From the NCBI GenBank assembly GCA_964017195.1, contig OZ024898.1:4742482-4806481 (forward strand): a DNA stretch of 64,000 nt, read 5' to 3'. The stretch comes from Siderastrea radians (Eukaryota > Cnidaria > Anthozoa > Scleractinia > Rhizangiidae). The notes under the pieces were generated by a model. That model saw only the letters and a list, made by a program, of their open reading frames with translations. It was not told the DNA's origin and did no database searches. Of the stretch, positions 47,686-60,517 are shown piece by piece. The position numbers were made by a program, and so were the translations under genes. Numbering within the stretch: the first letter of the stretch is position 1; the number at the start of each line of letters is the position of its first letter.

Positions 47686-49025
47686 TGGGAAAATATTTGG
47701 CTCGAGATCAGGACGTACGGACCGTGCGCAGCGAGGTCCGTGCGTCCTGACCGAGAGCCAAATATTTTCCCGTCCGGCCCGACCTAACTCAGTCAATAAG
47801 CATTTTATCATATGACCACTGAATTTTTTTTGTCTTCTTTCGTGGATACAGACGCGGCGGCCCGTTTCGCGCGCATTTTGAAAAGCCAATGATAGCTTGC
47901 AATTTGTTTGGGAAGCCAGTAAAGTGCATTTGAACTGCGATGTGCGTACAAAATTTTTGAACTTCTGTTAAAATTGTCAACCAAATCTCCGAGTTTTAGC
48001 TCCATTCCAAGAAGATTTAAATCCGACTAAATTCCTCGTACATGATTGCAGTTAGTAGAAATTTCAAAGGAAACGTTTATGAAGGACTACAACAAAGAAT
48101 TTGCACGACGTTTCGGCTTAAGTCGTGCTCGTCTCTCAGCGAAGACTAAATTTATCCTGACTGAACAACTTAGCGACGTTTCTTCTGAGCCGAAATTCAC
48201 AATTGGTTTGAACGAGAGGATTAATTAATTTTCCACCAAGGATTTTGGATGTTAAAAACAACATTAGATCTTAATTTATGGAACTACATAAAGACTTGGA
48301 AAGGGATTGTACAGGCAGTTCAGGATTTTGCTACGCTTCGTTTCCCTTCAGCTTCAAGTTGTTTAATTTACCACGGATCGTAGGATTCATGAACGTCTGC
48401 TGTTCGACGATGTTGAGCTCTGCATTACAGTTGATGTCCAAATTGTGCTTAAAATGCTTCGTGAAAACAAGCGGGAAACTGTGTCATTGCCAGGTTAGTC
48501 GTAAACATGTACTCGCATTTTGTTTCTTGTGACTTAAAAATTACGCAGCAGAAAAAGAAATATAAGTTTACTTCGCATTTGCATTTTTTCTTCAATGTTT
48601 ATCATGACTTCAAACCAGGATACGTCTTTGTACGATTATGTTGTTTCAGTTTTTGACGGCTTTTAGTTCGATTTTATTGTTGTTGTCAGGAGTATTTCTT
48701 CATCATTCGCCAAGTTTAAACACGTTTTGTTTTAATTTTTGCGCCTGCAAACTACATCGCTTTCTAGATAGTAACGTTTTAATAAACATGTTGGACATTC
48801 TTTGCTTTTTAGAAAAATCTTAACTATCGTTCATCTGAATTCAAAGCTGTGGAATCAACTGGTTACAATCCCGTCATCTTGCGGCAGTAGCGGGGCCGTA
48901 CGCTTTTCTAGTAGGGCCGTACGGCTTTTTCCGGCCCTGCTAGAGCGAGGCGTACGGCCCTCATACGGGACTTTTTCCATATGGTTTTCCAAGGAAATTG
49001 CGCGCGGGTCCGTACGGGTCATATG
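47677..49025 (+). repeat. Complex host repeat, copy B
   Basis: Matches the right part of copy A (about 20480-21700) and carries the uninterrupted sequence that the PLE (near 48915) and Polinton-1 (48936-48941) have split in copy A. Short frames such as 48046-48228 and 48278-48532 recur in all copies but have no known domain. Confidence 0.85.
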
Positions 49026-52000
49026 ATAAAACTTTGCATCAAACCGTGATATTAGTCAAACTCAAAGAATTTTAGTTTTACTTAGCTCGTCAACAGACGT
49101 GACAAAGTTTTATTCATGTTGGAAAGGCAACATCGTTTCAAAAACTTTTTGTCATTCATGGTCAGTGAAAACTGGATTGTGGTTAATAGAAAATCGGCAA
49201 ATTTCAGGGAAGGTTTTTGTCTGATGAGTGGCAACCTTGTTTTCTCGATCCTAAAATTCAGGTGACTATTGTGTTTTTCGTCTCAGTGAAAGTGAAAATC
49301 ATATTGCCTTAATCAGGTCATTCATTATTGTTTAACAAGAACAACCTAAAGAATTGTACTACATGATCAGACTAGCATAACTCTGTTGAGGGTTACATTA
49401 ATTATAGTTTAGTTTCACTTAAATATATTTAGGTTTATTCAGGCCAGTACCTGGACTTGAATGGCTAAAAAAGGCCAGAATATTTGTCACTCCAAAAAGG
49501 AAAACGGCCAGCAAAGAGGGTTATCAAGGAGAGGATAAATCATAGAACTGTAAGTAGATAAAATCTTTCTTTTAGGTTGGAATACGCTTGAGGGGAGAGC
49601 TTACAACTTTAATTGGCAAGACATAGCTCAGGCCCCAGCTGTTCAAAAGTTGGATAGCGCTACCCACCGGATAAATCATTATCCAGTGGATAAGTATTAG
49701 GGAAACCAATTGCGTTATCCACTGGGTAATGATTTATCCAGTGGATAGCGCTATCCAACTTTTGAACAACTGGGGCCAGAATGACAATTCCTTCTGTGTG
49801 ACATCATCTGCTATTTCAAAGAAAATTGACAAAAAATCTCTGCTTACTATGCATTGCTTTTACAACCTGTCCCTGTGACAAAATAAAAATCAAACAATGG
49901 GAAGTATTATTTATTTTTAGTTACTCCAGGTATCCTGATCATAACCTAGGAGTGCTAAATACTCCCTTTATGTGCACTATTTAACCCATTTATTACCCCC
50001 AAGATCAACGGGCATGCTTGTTCTCCTGACTGCATGTTCTCCATATATCTAAGGTACTACTTGGGAGAATTTTGTTCAACATCAAGACTATAACTTTTTT
50101 GTTTGATCAACTTTCTTTACTTTGCTGCTCACAAATATATGACGCCTGTAACAGGCCACAGACACTGAAAAATATGAAGTGGTCAACAGATTGTAAGAGT
50201 TCTTCTGCAAGATGTTAGTACGTGTATTAATTTTATAATTGATACTAAGGTGATTCCATTCAGTTAACCCCTGGTGTGATAACACCAGGGAAGCCCTCTG
50301 TGTGTTATTAAGTGCTACCACAACAGTCATAACATAGTTGTCATTTATCCTGATGTTCAATTTCTTGTTTTCAGCTGAAGAAAGAATTACTGGTGAAGTG
50401 GAAATTCTCCTGGGTGGAGACAAAAAACAGGACAAGCAAGAACACAGACATTACAAAGGAAATGGAAAATGAATTTAGAGTAACTCCTTACGGTGGATTA
50501 AGCATTTGGTGGAAAAAGTAGAAATATATTTATTGATTTTTTAATTTTTATTTTTTGCCTATAATTTAAATGGACACTTGTTAATTAAAATGGGAACGAG
50601 GGCCCGGTTGTTCGAAAGCCGATTAGCGCTAACCTTGGGTTAAATTTTGTCCAGGCTTTCTGATTCTCTTGAGGTTAAAAAGTGTTAGCGCTGCTAACTT
50701 CATGTGGTAATTTAACGCAGCCAGAGTCAAACTGTTAAGTGAAAATAATTTACTGGAATCCACCTTGCTTTGAACAACCAGATCCTGACATAGTCTGTTT
50801 TCTGACCATGATCAGGTCAGTTTCCATCACATGGTTTTTAATTGGGGGAAAGGGGATTTTTGGTGAAAATTAATTTTTGTGTTGGGGAGATCCAAGGGGT
50901 TAAATTTGGCCTTTTAAACATGTAATTTTACAAGAATGGTGCCATGTTATCACACTATACTTAGCCATTTTGACCTCACAGACAGTCATGATGTCCAAAT
51001 TACACCGTTTGCAAAGGAGACTGACATGGAATATTTTCTCTTGGTCACATATCCCATCCTACATGCAATGACCCAGTGAAAAATGTATTCCCTGGATAGT
51101 CCTCTTTGGCATCCATCCACGTGAGCAAAACCAAATGAACTGTCTTTAGTACCTTCAAGGGTTCAGGGGAAACATTAATGCTTATTTAGAAGATTTGAAA
51201 TTTATCACAGCATCTCTCCCCCTCCCCCCCCCCCCCCCCAATTACCACAGCCTGTCTTCAACCTCCCTGTTCCTTTCAATAAATAAGTCTATAGGGAAGA
51301 TGTTACTTTTAAAATAGGGGCAATTGTATCCCAATGGGCCAACGGGGCAGAGGGTACCCCCCCTGTATAAGCTATATAGATATCTGCTACCCCAAGGGGT
51401 ATGGCTTTTTGGTTTGAAAATGGGTATGGATTTTGACTGTTTTGGTCTGAAAGTCTGATTTGGGTACCAGATCTGAAAATGGATATGGATTCAGAGGTTA
51501 GGGCTGAAAACATGTATTGGAAAGTTACACTGGAGAACTTGGCAGCACACCCCCACTAAAAATTCCGAGGAGTACCCCTCTCCTTCTGGGATGTGAATAG
51601 TGAACTTAGAATAAATGCACTTAGCCTGATGTTGATCAGTGTAAATTATACGATATTGCATCTGTACTCACTGCCCTGTATGAAAAATGACTAGTTAATT
51701 CTTAACCGTCAGAGTTTAAATAAGGAAACAGTAAAAAAACATTGGGAAATTGAGTTGTGTTGATTATGTTGAGCTTGGGACCACGTGTAGCTTATTTTCC
51801 CCAGAAAGTGAAAAAAATTGTATCATAGGATAGCAGTAGATTGCCAGTAGACTACTAACTTCTTTTAGTATTTGTCATCGAGTTAAAGTAAAGGGCTCTT
51901 AATTGTTCTGCTATCTTATGAGAAGGTTGATAATCTTATTTTATCGTTGAGAACACTCTATGGAGATGTATGTGTAGGATATGGTATGTTGTATAAGCAT

Positions 52001-52369
52001 TTCATTGGACTGCAACAAATCAATAACAAAGGATTTCTAACTACCCCCTGTTGCGTCCACATTTGGCACTTTGAGTATTGTAAGTACTTGGGCCAGTAAA
52101 GGTTCTGGAAGAGACAATTTGTCAGTGTGGGGACGGGTGTTTGAAGAATTTCAGCTCATTTGTAGAAGTCAACCAGGGGTCATCTCATTGTTTACACTTT
52201 TGATAAACACAGGATTGTTTATAATCCTTCATTGTCAGCAAATTTAGATACGACGGTGAAGAGGGAAATGTCGTTTCAACCTGAATAGAAAACTGACTTT
52301 ATACCCACTGAGCGTGTCAACTCAAAATTTACTTAAAGACCAGGCAATTTGCAAGTTGGTATTCATGCC
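49026..52369. other. Long non-coding stretch in the left palindrome arm
   Basis: 3.3 kb without a credible gene. The longest frame (115 codons, 50088-50435 minus) has no recognisable feature. It contains a 147-bp MITE, a GGGCCCGGTTGTTCGAAAGC-type repeat start near 50601, and a C-run near 51222. Confidence 0.6.
49631..49777. mobile_element. 147-bp palindromic MITE
   Basis: Bounded by GGCCCCAG(C/T)TGTTCAAAAG and its complement, with internal GGATAGCGCTA blocks; almost the whole length folds on itself. Mirrored at about 58418-58563. Confidence 0.85.
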
Positions 52370-52520
52370 CAGCATGTGGAGTCAATTTTCATACTGGCCA
52401 TACAAAGTCGATTTTCATGCCGGGCATGTAAAGCCGATTTTCATGCCAGACATGTAGAGCCAGATTTCATGCCCGGCATGAAATCTGGCTCGACCGAGAG
52501 AAGACTGGGTTGAGACAAGA
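52370..52520. repeat. CATGCCGGGCATG palindromic repeats, left arm
   Basis: Several short palindromes around GCCCGGCATG or GCCGGGCATG spaced 25-35 bp, like those at 18060-18310. Mirrored at about 55680-55830. Confidence 0.75.
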
Positions 52521-53004
52521 AAAAAAGTCATGCCGGGCAAGAATTTTTTCCGTCTTTTCCGTCTTAAACCCAGTCGTCTCCCGGGTCGCTCGGTACGGAT
52601 TGTCCCTGAGCAAAAGAACATCCCGGGCATGAACTTTTCCGAAACATGCCCTACCAAATTTTTCCCTCAATGAGCTCCTCTTAAGTTTGCTTCCAACAGT
52701 TTTGGGTTTAGAGAGGCATGAAAAAATGCGTTACATGCCCAACTAGAGGGGATGCCCGGTCGGAAGTAGTACTTTTCCCCCTAAATGCCATGATCCATGT
52801 AAAAAAAGAGCCTTTGATTTTTAAGATTGTTGAAAATAGTACCCACGAGGGCATTTCTCCATGCCTCTTATGCCTCAAAAGAGGTTTTCGTGGCTCAAGA
52901 GGCTACGGGTCGTTGCTCATTTTTGGGCATTAAAATGGCCAAAAAACATCCCTATGCGATTAAAACTGTAAATTTTTAACTGAAACTTCACTTTCCAAGC
53001 CGTT

Positions 53005-53448
53005 TTTTTTCAAATCTTTTGTCATATGGAAAATCTAACCGTTGTTTCAACACTTTTTTGTCGTTGCATTTTAGGTAATCAATCCGTTGTTTCAATTCTT
53101 TTCTCAAAGGGGAAATCAAACCGTTGTTGCAACAACTTTTTAGCCTGACATTGTAACCAATCTATCCATTGTTTCAATCCTTTTGTCAAGCGGAAAATCT
53201 AACCGTTGTTTTAACACTTTTTTGGCCTTACATTGTAGACATTCTATCCGTCGTTTCAATTCTCTTCTCAAATGGGAAATCTGAACCTTGTTTCAACAAT
53301 GTTTTGGCCTACCATTGTAAGCAATCTATCTGTCGTCTCAATTCTTTTCTCAAATGGAAAATCTAACCGTTGTTTCAACAATTTTTTCGCCTTCCGTTAT
53401 AGGCAATCTATCCGTTGTTTCAATTCTTTTCTCAAATGGACAATCTTA
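53005..53448 (+). repeat. 82-bp satellite, left arm part
   Basis: Same unit as in the first 17.8 kb, beginning just after the CGGCTTGGAA-type flank (inverted here). Continues into the spacer. Confidence 0.85.
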
Positions 53449-54750
53449 CCGTTGTTTCAACAATTTTTTGTCCTTCTATTGCAGGCAATCTATCCGTCGT
53501 TTCAATTCTTTTCTGAAATGGAAAATCTAACACCGTTGTTTCAACAATTTTTTCGTCTTCCGTTATAGGCAATCTATCCGTTATTTCAATTCTTTTGTCA
53601 AATGGGAAATCTAACAGTTGTTTCAACAATTTTTTGGCCTTCTATTGCAGGCAATCCATCCCTTGTTTCAATTCTTTTGTCATATGGCAAATTTAACCGT
53701 TGTTTCAACAAATTTTTGGTCTTCGATTGTAGGGAATCTATCCGTTGTTTCAGTCATTTTCTGAAATGGGAAATCGAACTGTTGTTTCAACAACTTTTTG
53801 GCCTCTCATTATACGCAATCTATAAGTCGTCTCAATCCTTTTCTCAAATGGGAATTCTAACTGTTGTTTCAACAATTTTTCGGCCTTGCATTGTAACCAA
53901 TCCATCCATTGTTTCAATTCTTTAGTCACATGGAAAATCTAACTGTTCTTTCTACAATTTTTTCGCCTTGAATTGTAGGCAAGCTATGCGTCGTTTCAAT
54001 TCTTTTCTCAAATGGAAAATCTCACCGTTGTTTCAACAATTTTTTGAACTTCGATTGCACTCAATCTATCCGTTGTTTCAATTCTTTTCTCAAACGGGAA
54101 ATTGAACCGTTGTTTCAACAATTTTTTGGCCTTGCATTGTAAGCAATCTGGCGTTTGTGTGAATTCTTTTGTCAAAAGGAAAATCTACACCGTTGTTTCA
54201 AGACCTTTTTGGACTTGAATTGTATGCAATATATCCGTCGCTTCAATTCTTTTCTCAAATGGAAAATCTCACCGTTGTTTTAACAATTTTTTGGCCTTTG
54301 ATTGCAGGCAATCTATCCGTTGTTTCAATTATTTTTCTCAAATGGGAAATCAAACTGTTGTTTTAACAATTTTTGTCCTTCCATAGTAATGGCAAATGCA
54401 ACAAATGTTGTTTGAACAATTTTTTGGCTTTCAATTGTAGGCAAACTATCTGTAGTTTCAATACTTTTCTGAAATGGAAAATCTCACCGTTGTTTCAACA
54501 ACTTTTTGGCCTTGCATTGTAAGCAATGTATCCGTTCTTTCAATTCTTTTGTCAAACGGAAAATCTTACCGTTGTTTTAACAATTTTTAGGTCTTCGATT
54601 TCAGGGAATCTATCCGTTGTTTCAATTCTTTTCTCAAATGGGAAATCAAAGCGTTATTTTAACAATTTTTTGGCCTTGCATTGTAGGAATCTATCCGTTG
54701 TTTCAATTCTTTGGAAACTGGAACATCTATCAGTTGTTTCAACAATTTGT
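53449..54750 (+). repeat. Palindrome spacer, 82-bp satellite
   Basis: 1302 bp of satellite in the same direction as the left arm part, not mirrored. At 54750/54751 the satellite direction flips. Confidence 0.85.
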
Positions 54751-57700
54751 TAAGATTGTCCATTTGAGAAAAGAATTGAAACAACGGATAGATTGCCTAT
54801 AACGAAAGGCGAAAAAATTGTTGAAACAACGGTTAGATTTTCCATTTGAGAAAAGAATTGAGACGACAGATAGATTGCTTACAATGGTAGGCCAAAACAT
54901 TGTTGAAACAAGGTTCAGATTTCCCATTTGAGAAGAGAATTGAAACGACGGATAGAATGCCTACAATGTGAGGCCAAAAAAGTGTTAAAACAACGGTTAG
55001 ATTTTCCGTTTGACAAAAGGATTGAAACAATGGATAGATTGGTTACAATGTCAGGCTAAAAAGTTGTTGCAACAACGGTTTGATTTCCCCTTTGAGAAAA
55101 GAATTGAAACAACGGATTGATTACCTAAAATGCAACGACAAAAAAGTGTTGAAACAACGGTTAGATTTTCCATATGACAAAAGATTTGAAAAAAAACGGC
55201 TTGGAAAGTGAAGTTTCAGTTAAAAATTTACAGTTTTAATCGCATAGGGATGTTTTTTGGCCATTTTAATGCCCAAAAATGAGCAACGACCCGTAGCCTC
55301 TTGAGCCACGAAAACCTCTTTTGAGGCATAAGAGGCATGGAGAAATGCCCTCGTGGGTACTATTTTCAACAATCTTAAAAATCAAAGGCTCTTTTTTTAC
55401 ATGGATCATGGCATTTAGGGGGAAAAGTACTACTTCCGACCGGGCATCCCCTCTAGTTGGGCATGTAACGCATTTTTTCATGCCTCTCTAAACCCAAAAC
55501 TGTTGGAAGCAAACTTAAGAGGAGCTCATTGAGGGAAAAATTTGGTAGGGCATGTTTCGGAAAAGTTCATGCCCGGGATGTTCTTTTGCTCAGGGACAAT
55601 CCGTACCGAGCGACCCGGGAGACGACTGGGTTTAAGACGGAAAAGACGGAAAAAATTCTTGCCCGGCATGACTTTTTTTCTTGTCTCAACCCAGTCTTCT
55701 CTCGGTCGAGCCAGATTTCATGCCGGGCATGAAATCTGGCTCTACATGTCTGGCATGAAAATCGGCTTTACATGCCCGGCATGAAAATCGACTTTGTATG
55801 GCCAGTATGAAAATTGACTCCACATGCTGGGCATGAATACCAACTTGCAAATTGCCTGGTCTTTAAGTAAATTTTGAGTTGACACGCTCAGTGGGTATAA
55901 AGTCAGTTTTCTATTCAGGTTGAAACGACATTTCCCTCTTCACCGTCGTATCTAAATTTGCTGACAATGAAGGATTATAAACAATCCTGTGTTTATCAAA
56001 AGTGTAAACAATGAGATGACCCCTGGTTGACTTCTACAAATGAGCTGAAATTCTTCAAACACCCGTCCCCACACTGACAAATTGTCTCTTCCAGAACCTT
56101 TACTGGCCCAAGTACTTACAATACTCAAAGTGCCAAATGTGGACGCAACAGGGGGTAGTTAGAAATCCTTTGTTATTGATTTGTTGCAGTCCAATGAAAT
56201 GCTTATACAACATACCATATCCTACACATACATCTCCATAGAGTGTTCTCAACGATAAAATAAGATTATCAACCTTCTCATAAGATAGCAGAACAATTAA
56301 GAGCCCTTTACTTTAACTCGATGACAAATACTAAAAGAAGTTAGTAGTCTACTGGCAATCTACTGCTATCCTATGATACAATTTTTTTCACTTTCTGGGG
56401 AAAATAAGCTACACGTGGTCCCAAGCTCAACATAATCAACACAACTCAATTTCCCAATGTTTTTTTACTGTTTCCTTATTTAAACTCTGACGGTTAAGAA
56501 TTAACTAGTCATTTTTCATACAGGGCAGTGAGTACAGATGCAATATCGTATAATTTACACTGATCAACATCAGGCTAAGTGCATTTATTCTAAGTTCACT
56601 ATTCACATCCCAGAAGGAGAGGGGTACTCCTCGGAATTTTTAGTGGGGGTGTGCTGCCAAGTTCTCCAGTGTAACTTTCCAATACATGTTTTCAGCCCTA
56701 ACCTCTGAATCCATATCCATTTTCAGATCTGGTACCCAAATCAGACTTTCAGACCAAAACAGTCAAAATCCATACCCATTTTCAAACCAAAAAGCCATAC
56801 CCCTTGGGGTAGCAGATATCTATATAGCTTATACAGGGGGGGTACCCTCTGCCCCGTTGGCCCATTGGGATACAATTGCCCCTATTTTAAAAGTAACATC
56901 TTCCCTATAGACTTATTTATTGAAAGGAACAGGGAGGTTGAAGACAGGCTGTGGTAATTGGGGGGGGGGGAGGGGGAGAGATGCTGTGATAAATTTCAAA
57001 TCTTCTAAATAAGCATTAATGTTTCCCCTGAACCCTTGAAGGTACTAAAGACAGTTCATTTGGTTTTGCTCACGTGGATGGATGCCAAAGAGGACTATCC
57101 AGGGAATACATTTTTCACTGGGTCATTGCATGTAGGATGGGATATGTGACCAAGAGAAAATATTCCATGTCAGTCTCCTTTGCAAACGGTGTAATTTGGA
57201 CATCATGACTGTCTGTGAGGTCAAAATGGCTAAGTATAGTGTGATAACATGGCACCATTCTTGTAAAATTACATGTTTAAAAGGCCAAATTTAACCCCTT
57301 GGATCTCCCCAACACAAAAATTAATTTTCACCAAAAATCCCCTTTCCCCCAATTAAAAACCATGTGATGGAAACTGACCTGATCATGGTCAGAAAACAGA
57401 CTATGTCAGGATCTGGTTGTTCAAAGCAAGGTGGATTCCAGTAAATTATTTTCACTTAACAGTTTGACTCTGGCTGCGTTAAATTACCACATGAAGTTAG
57501 CAGCGCTAACACTTTTTAACCTCAAGAGAATCAGAAAGCCTGGACAAAATTTAACCCAAGGTTAGCGCTAATCGGCTTTCGAACAACCGGGCCCTCGTTC
57601 CCATTTTAATTAACAAGTGTCCATTTAAATTATAGGCAAAAAATAAAAATTAAAAAATCAATAAATATATTTCTACTTTTTCCACCAAATGCTTAATCCA

Positions 57701-60449
57701 CCGTAAGGAGTTACTCTAAATTCATTTTCCATTTCCTTTGTAATGTCTGTGTTCTTGCTTGTCCTGTTTTTTGTCTCCACCCAGGAGAATTTCCACTTCA
57801 CCAGTAATTCTTTCTTCAGCTGAAAACAAGAAATTGAACATCAGGATAAATGACAACTATGTTATGACTGTTGTGGTAGCACTTAATAACACACAGAGGG
57901 CTTCCCTGGTGTTATCACACCAGGGGTTAACTGAATGGAATCACCTTAGTATCAATTATAAAATTAATACACGTACTAACATCTTGCAGAAGAACTCTTA
58001 CAATCTGTTGACCACTTCATATTTTTCAGTGTCTGTGGCCTGTTACAGGCGTCATATATTTGTGAGCAGCAAAGTAAAGAAAGTTGATCAAACAAAAAAG
58101 TTATAGTCTTGATGTTGAACAAAATTCTCCCAAGTAGTACCTTAGATATATGGAGAACATGCAGTCAGGAGAACAAGCATGCCCGTTGATCTTGGGGGTA
58201 ATAAATGGGTTAAATAGTGCACATAAAGGGAGTATTTAGCACTCCTAGGTTATGATCAGGATACCTGGAGTAACTAAAAATAAATAATGCTTCCCATTGT
58301 TTGATTTTTATTTTGTCACAGGGACAGGTTGTAAAAGCAATGCATAGTAAGCAGAGACTTTTTGTCAATTTTCTTTGAAATAGCAGATGATGTCACACAG
58401 AAGGAATTGTCATTCTCGCCCCAGTTGTTCAAAAGTTGGATAGCGCTATCCACTGGATAAATCATTACCCAGTGGATAACGCAATTGGTTTCCCTAATAC
58501 TTATCCACTGGATAATGATTTATCCGGTGGGTAGCGCTATCCAACTTTTGAACAGCTGGGGCCTGAGCTATGTCTTGCCAATTAAAGTTGTAAGCTCTCC
58601 CCTCAAGCGTATTCCAACCTAAAAGAAAGATTTTATCTACTTACAGTTCTATGATTTATCCTCTCCTTGATAACCCTCTTTGCTGGCCGTTTTCATTTTT
58701 GGAGTGACAAATATTCTGGCCTTTTTTAGCCATTCAAGTCCAGGTACTGGCCTGAATAAACCTAAATATATTTAAGTGAAACTAAACTATAATTAATGTA
58801 ACCCTCAACAGAGTTATGCTAGTCTGATCATGTAGTACAATTCTTTAGGTTGTTCTTGTTAAACAATAATGAATGACCTGATTAAGGCAATATGATTTTC
58901 ACTTTCACTGAGACGAAAAACACAATAGTCACCTGAATTTTAGGATCGAGAAAACAAGGTTGCCACTCATCAGACAAAAACCTTCCCTGAAATTTGCCGA
59001 TTTTCTATTAACCACAATCCAGTTTTCACTGACCATGAATGACAAAAAGTTTTTGAAACGATGTTGCCTTTCCAACATGAATAAAACTTTGTCACGTCTG
59101 TTGACAAGCTAAGTAAAACTAAAATTCTTTGAGTTTGACTAATATCACGGTTTGATGCAAAGTTTTATCATATGACCCGTACGGATCCGCGCGCAATTTC
59201 CTTGGAAAACCATATGGAAAAAGTCCCGTATGAGGGCCGTACGCCTCGCTCTAGCAGGGCCGGAAAAAGCCGTGCGGCCCTACTAGAAAAGCGTACGGCC
59301 CCGCTACTGCCGCAAGATGACGGGATTGTAACCAGTTGATTCCACAGCTTTGAATTCAGATGAACGATAGTTAAGATTTTTCTAAAAAGCAAAGAATGTC
59401 CAACATGTTTATTAAGACTTTACTATCTAGAAAGCGATGTAGTTTGCAGGCGCAAAAATTAAAACAAAACGTGTTTAAACTTGGCGAATGATGAAGAAAT
59501 ACTCCTGACAACAACAATAAAATCGAACTAAAAGCCGTCAAAAACTGAAACAACATAATCGTACAAAGACGTATCCTGGTTTGAAGTCATGATAAACATT
59601 GAAGAAAAAATGCAAATGCGAAGAAAACTTATATTTCTTTTTCTGCTGTGTAATTTTTAAGTTACAACAAACAAAATGCGAGTACATGTTTACGACTAAC
59701 CTGGCAATGACACAGTTTCCCGCTTGTTTTCACGAAGCATTTTAAGCACAATTTGGACATCAACTGTAATGCAGAGCTCAACATCGTCGAACAGCAGACG
59801 TTCATGAATCCTACGATCCGTGGTAAATTAAACAACTTGAAGCTGAAGGGAAACGAAGCGTAGCAAAATCCTGAACTGCCTGTACAATCCCTTTCCAAGT
59901 CTTTATGTAGTTCCATAAATTAAGATCTAATGTTGTTTTTAACATCCAAAATCCTTGGTGGAAAATTAATTAATCCTCTCGTTCAAACCAATTGTGAATT
60001 TCGGCTCAGAAGAAACGTCGCTAAGTTGTTCAGTCAGGATAAATTCAGTCTTCGCTGAGAGACGAGCACGACTTAAGCCGAACCGTCGTGCAAATTCTTT
60101 GTTGTAGTCCTTCATAAACGTTTCCTTTGAAATTTCTACTAACTGCAATCATGTACGAGGAATTTAGTCGGATTTAAATCTTCTTGGAATGGAACTAAAA
60201 CTTGGAGATTTGGTTGACAATTTTAACAGAAGTTCAAAAATTTTGTACGCACATCGCAGTTCAAATGCACTTTACTGGCTTCCCAAACAAATTACAAGGT
60301 ATCACTGGCTTTTCAAAATGCGCGCGAAACGGGCCGCCGCGTCTGTATCCACGAAAGAAGACAAAAAAAATTCAGTGGTCATATGATAAAATGCTTATTG
60401 ACTGAGTTAGGTCGGGCCGGACGGGAAAATATTTGGCTCTCGGTCAGGA

Positions 60450-60480
<31 letters not shown>

Positions 60481-60517
60481 TCCTGACCTCGAGCCAAATA
60501 TTTTCCCATCCGGCCCT
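54751..60517 (-). repeat. Right arm of the giant palindrome
   Basis: Inverse of 47677-53448. Parts in order: inverted satellite (to about 55195), CGGCTTGGAA flank, GGCATG palindromes (about 55680-55830), 3.3 kb of non-coding DNA with a mirrored MITE (58418-58563), and host repeat copy C from about 59167. No supported gene. Confidence 0.92.
59167..60517 (-). repeat. Complex host repeat, copy C
   Basis: Inverse of copy B, including the unoccupied CCTGCT site (59253-59258 on the other strand). It ends abruptly at 60517 inside the foldback and is joined directly to copy D. Confidence 0.85.

Larger units (their letters stand above)
47677..53448 (+). repeat. Left arm of the giant palindrome
   Basis: Near-perfect inverse of 54751-60517 (positions sum to about 108194-108199). 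The arms differ by scattered substitutions, for example AAAAAGGAAAACGG near 49497 against AAAAATGAAAACGG in the partner, and by a few indels. Parts in order: host repeat copy B (to 49025), 3.3 kb of non-coding sequence with a MITE, GGCATG palindromes, then satellite. Confidence 0.92.

Noticed and set aside
50088..50435. 115-codon frame, mirrored at 57759-58106
   Set aside because: No domain, no codon signature, and duplication is explained by the palindrome.
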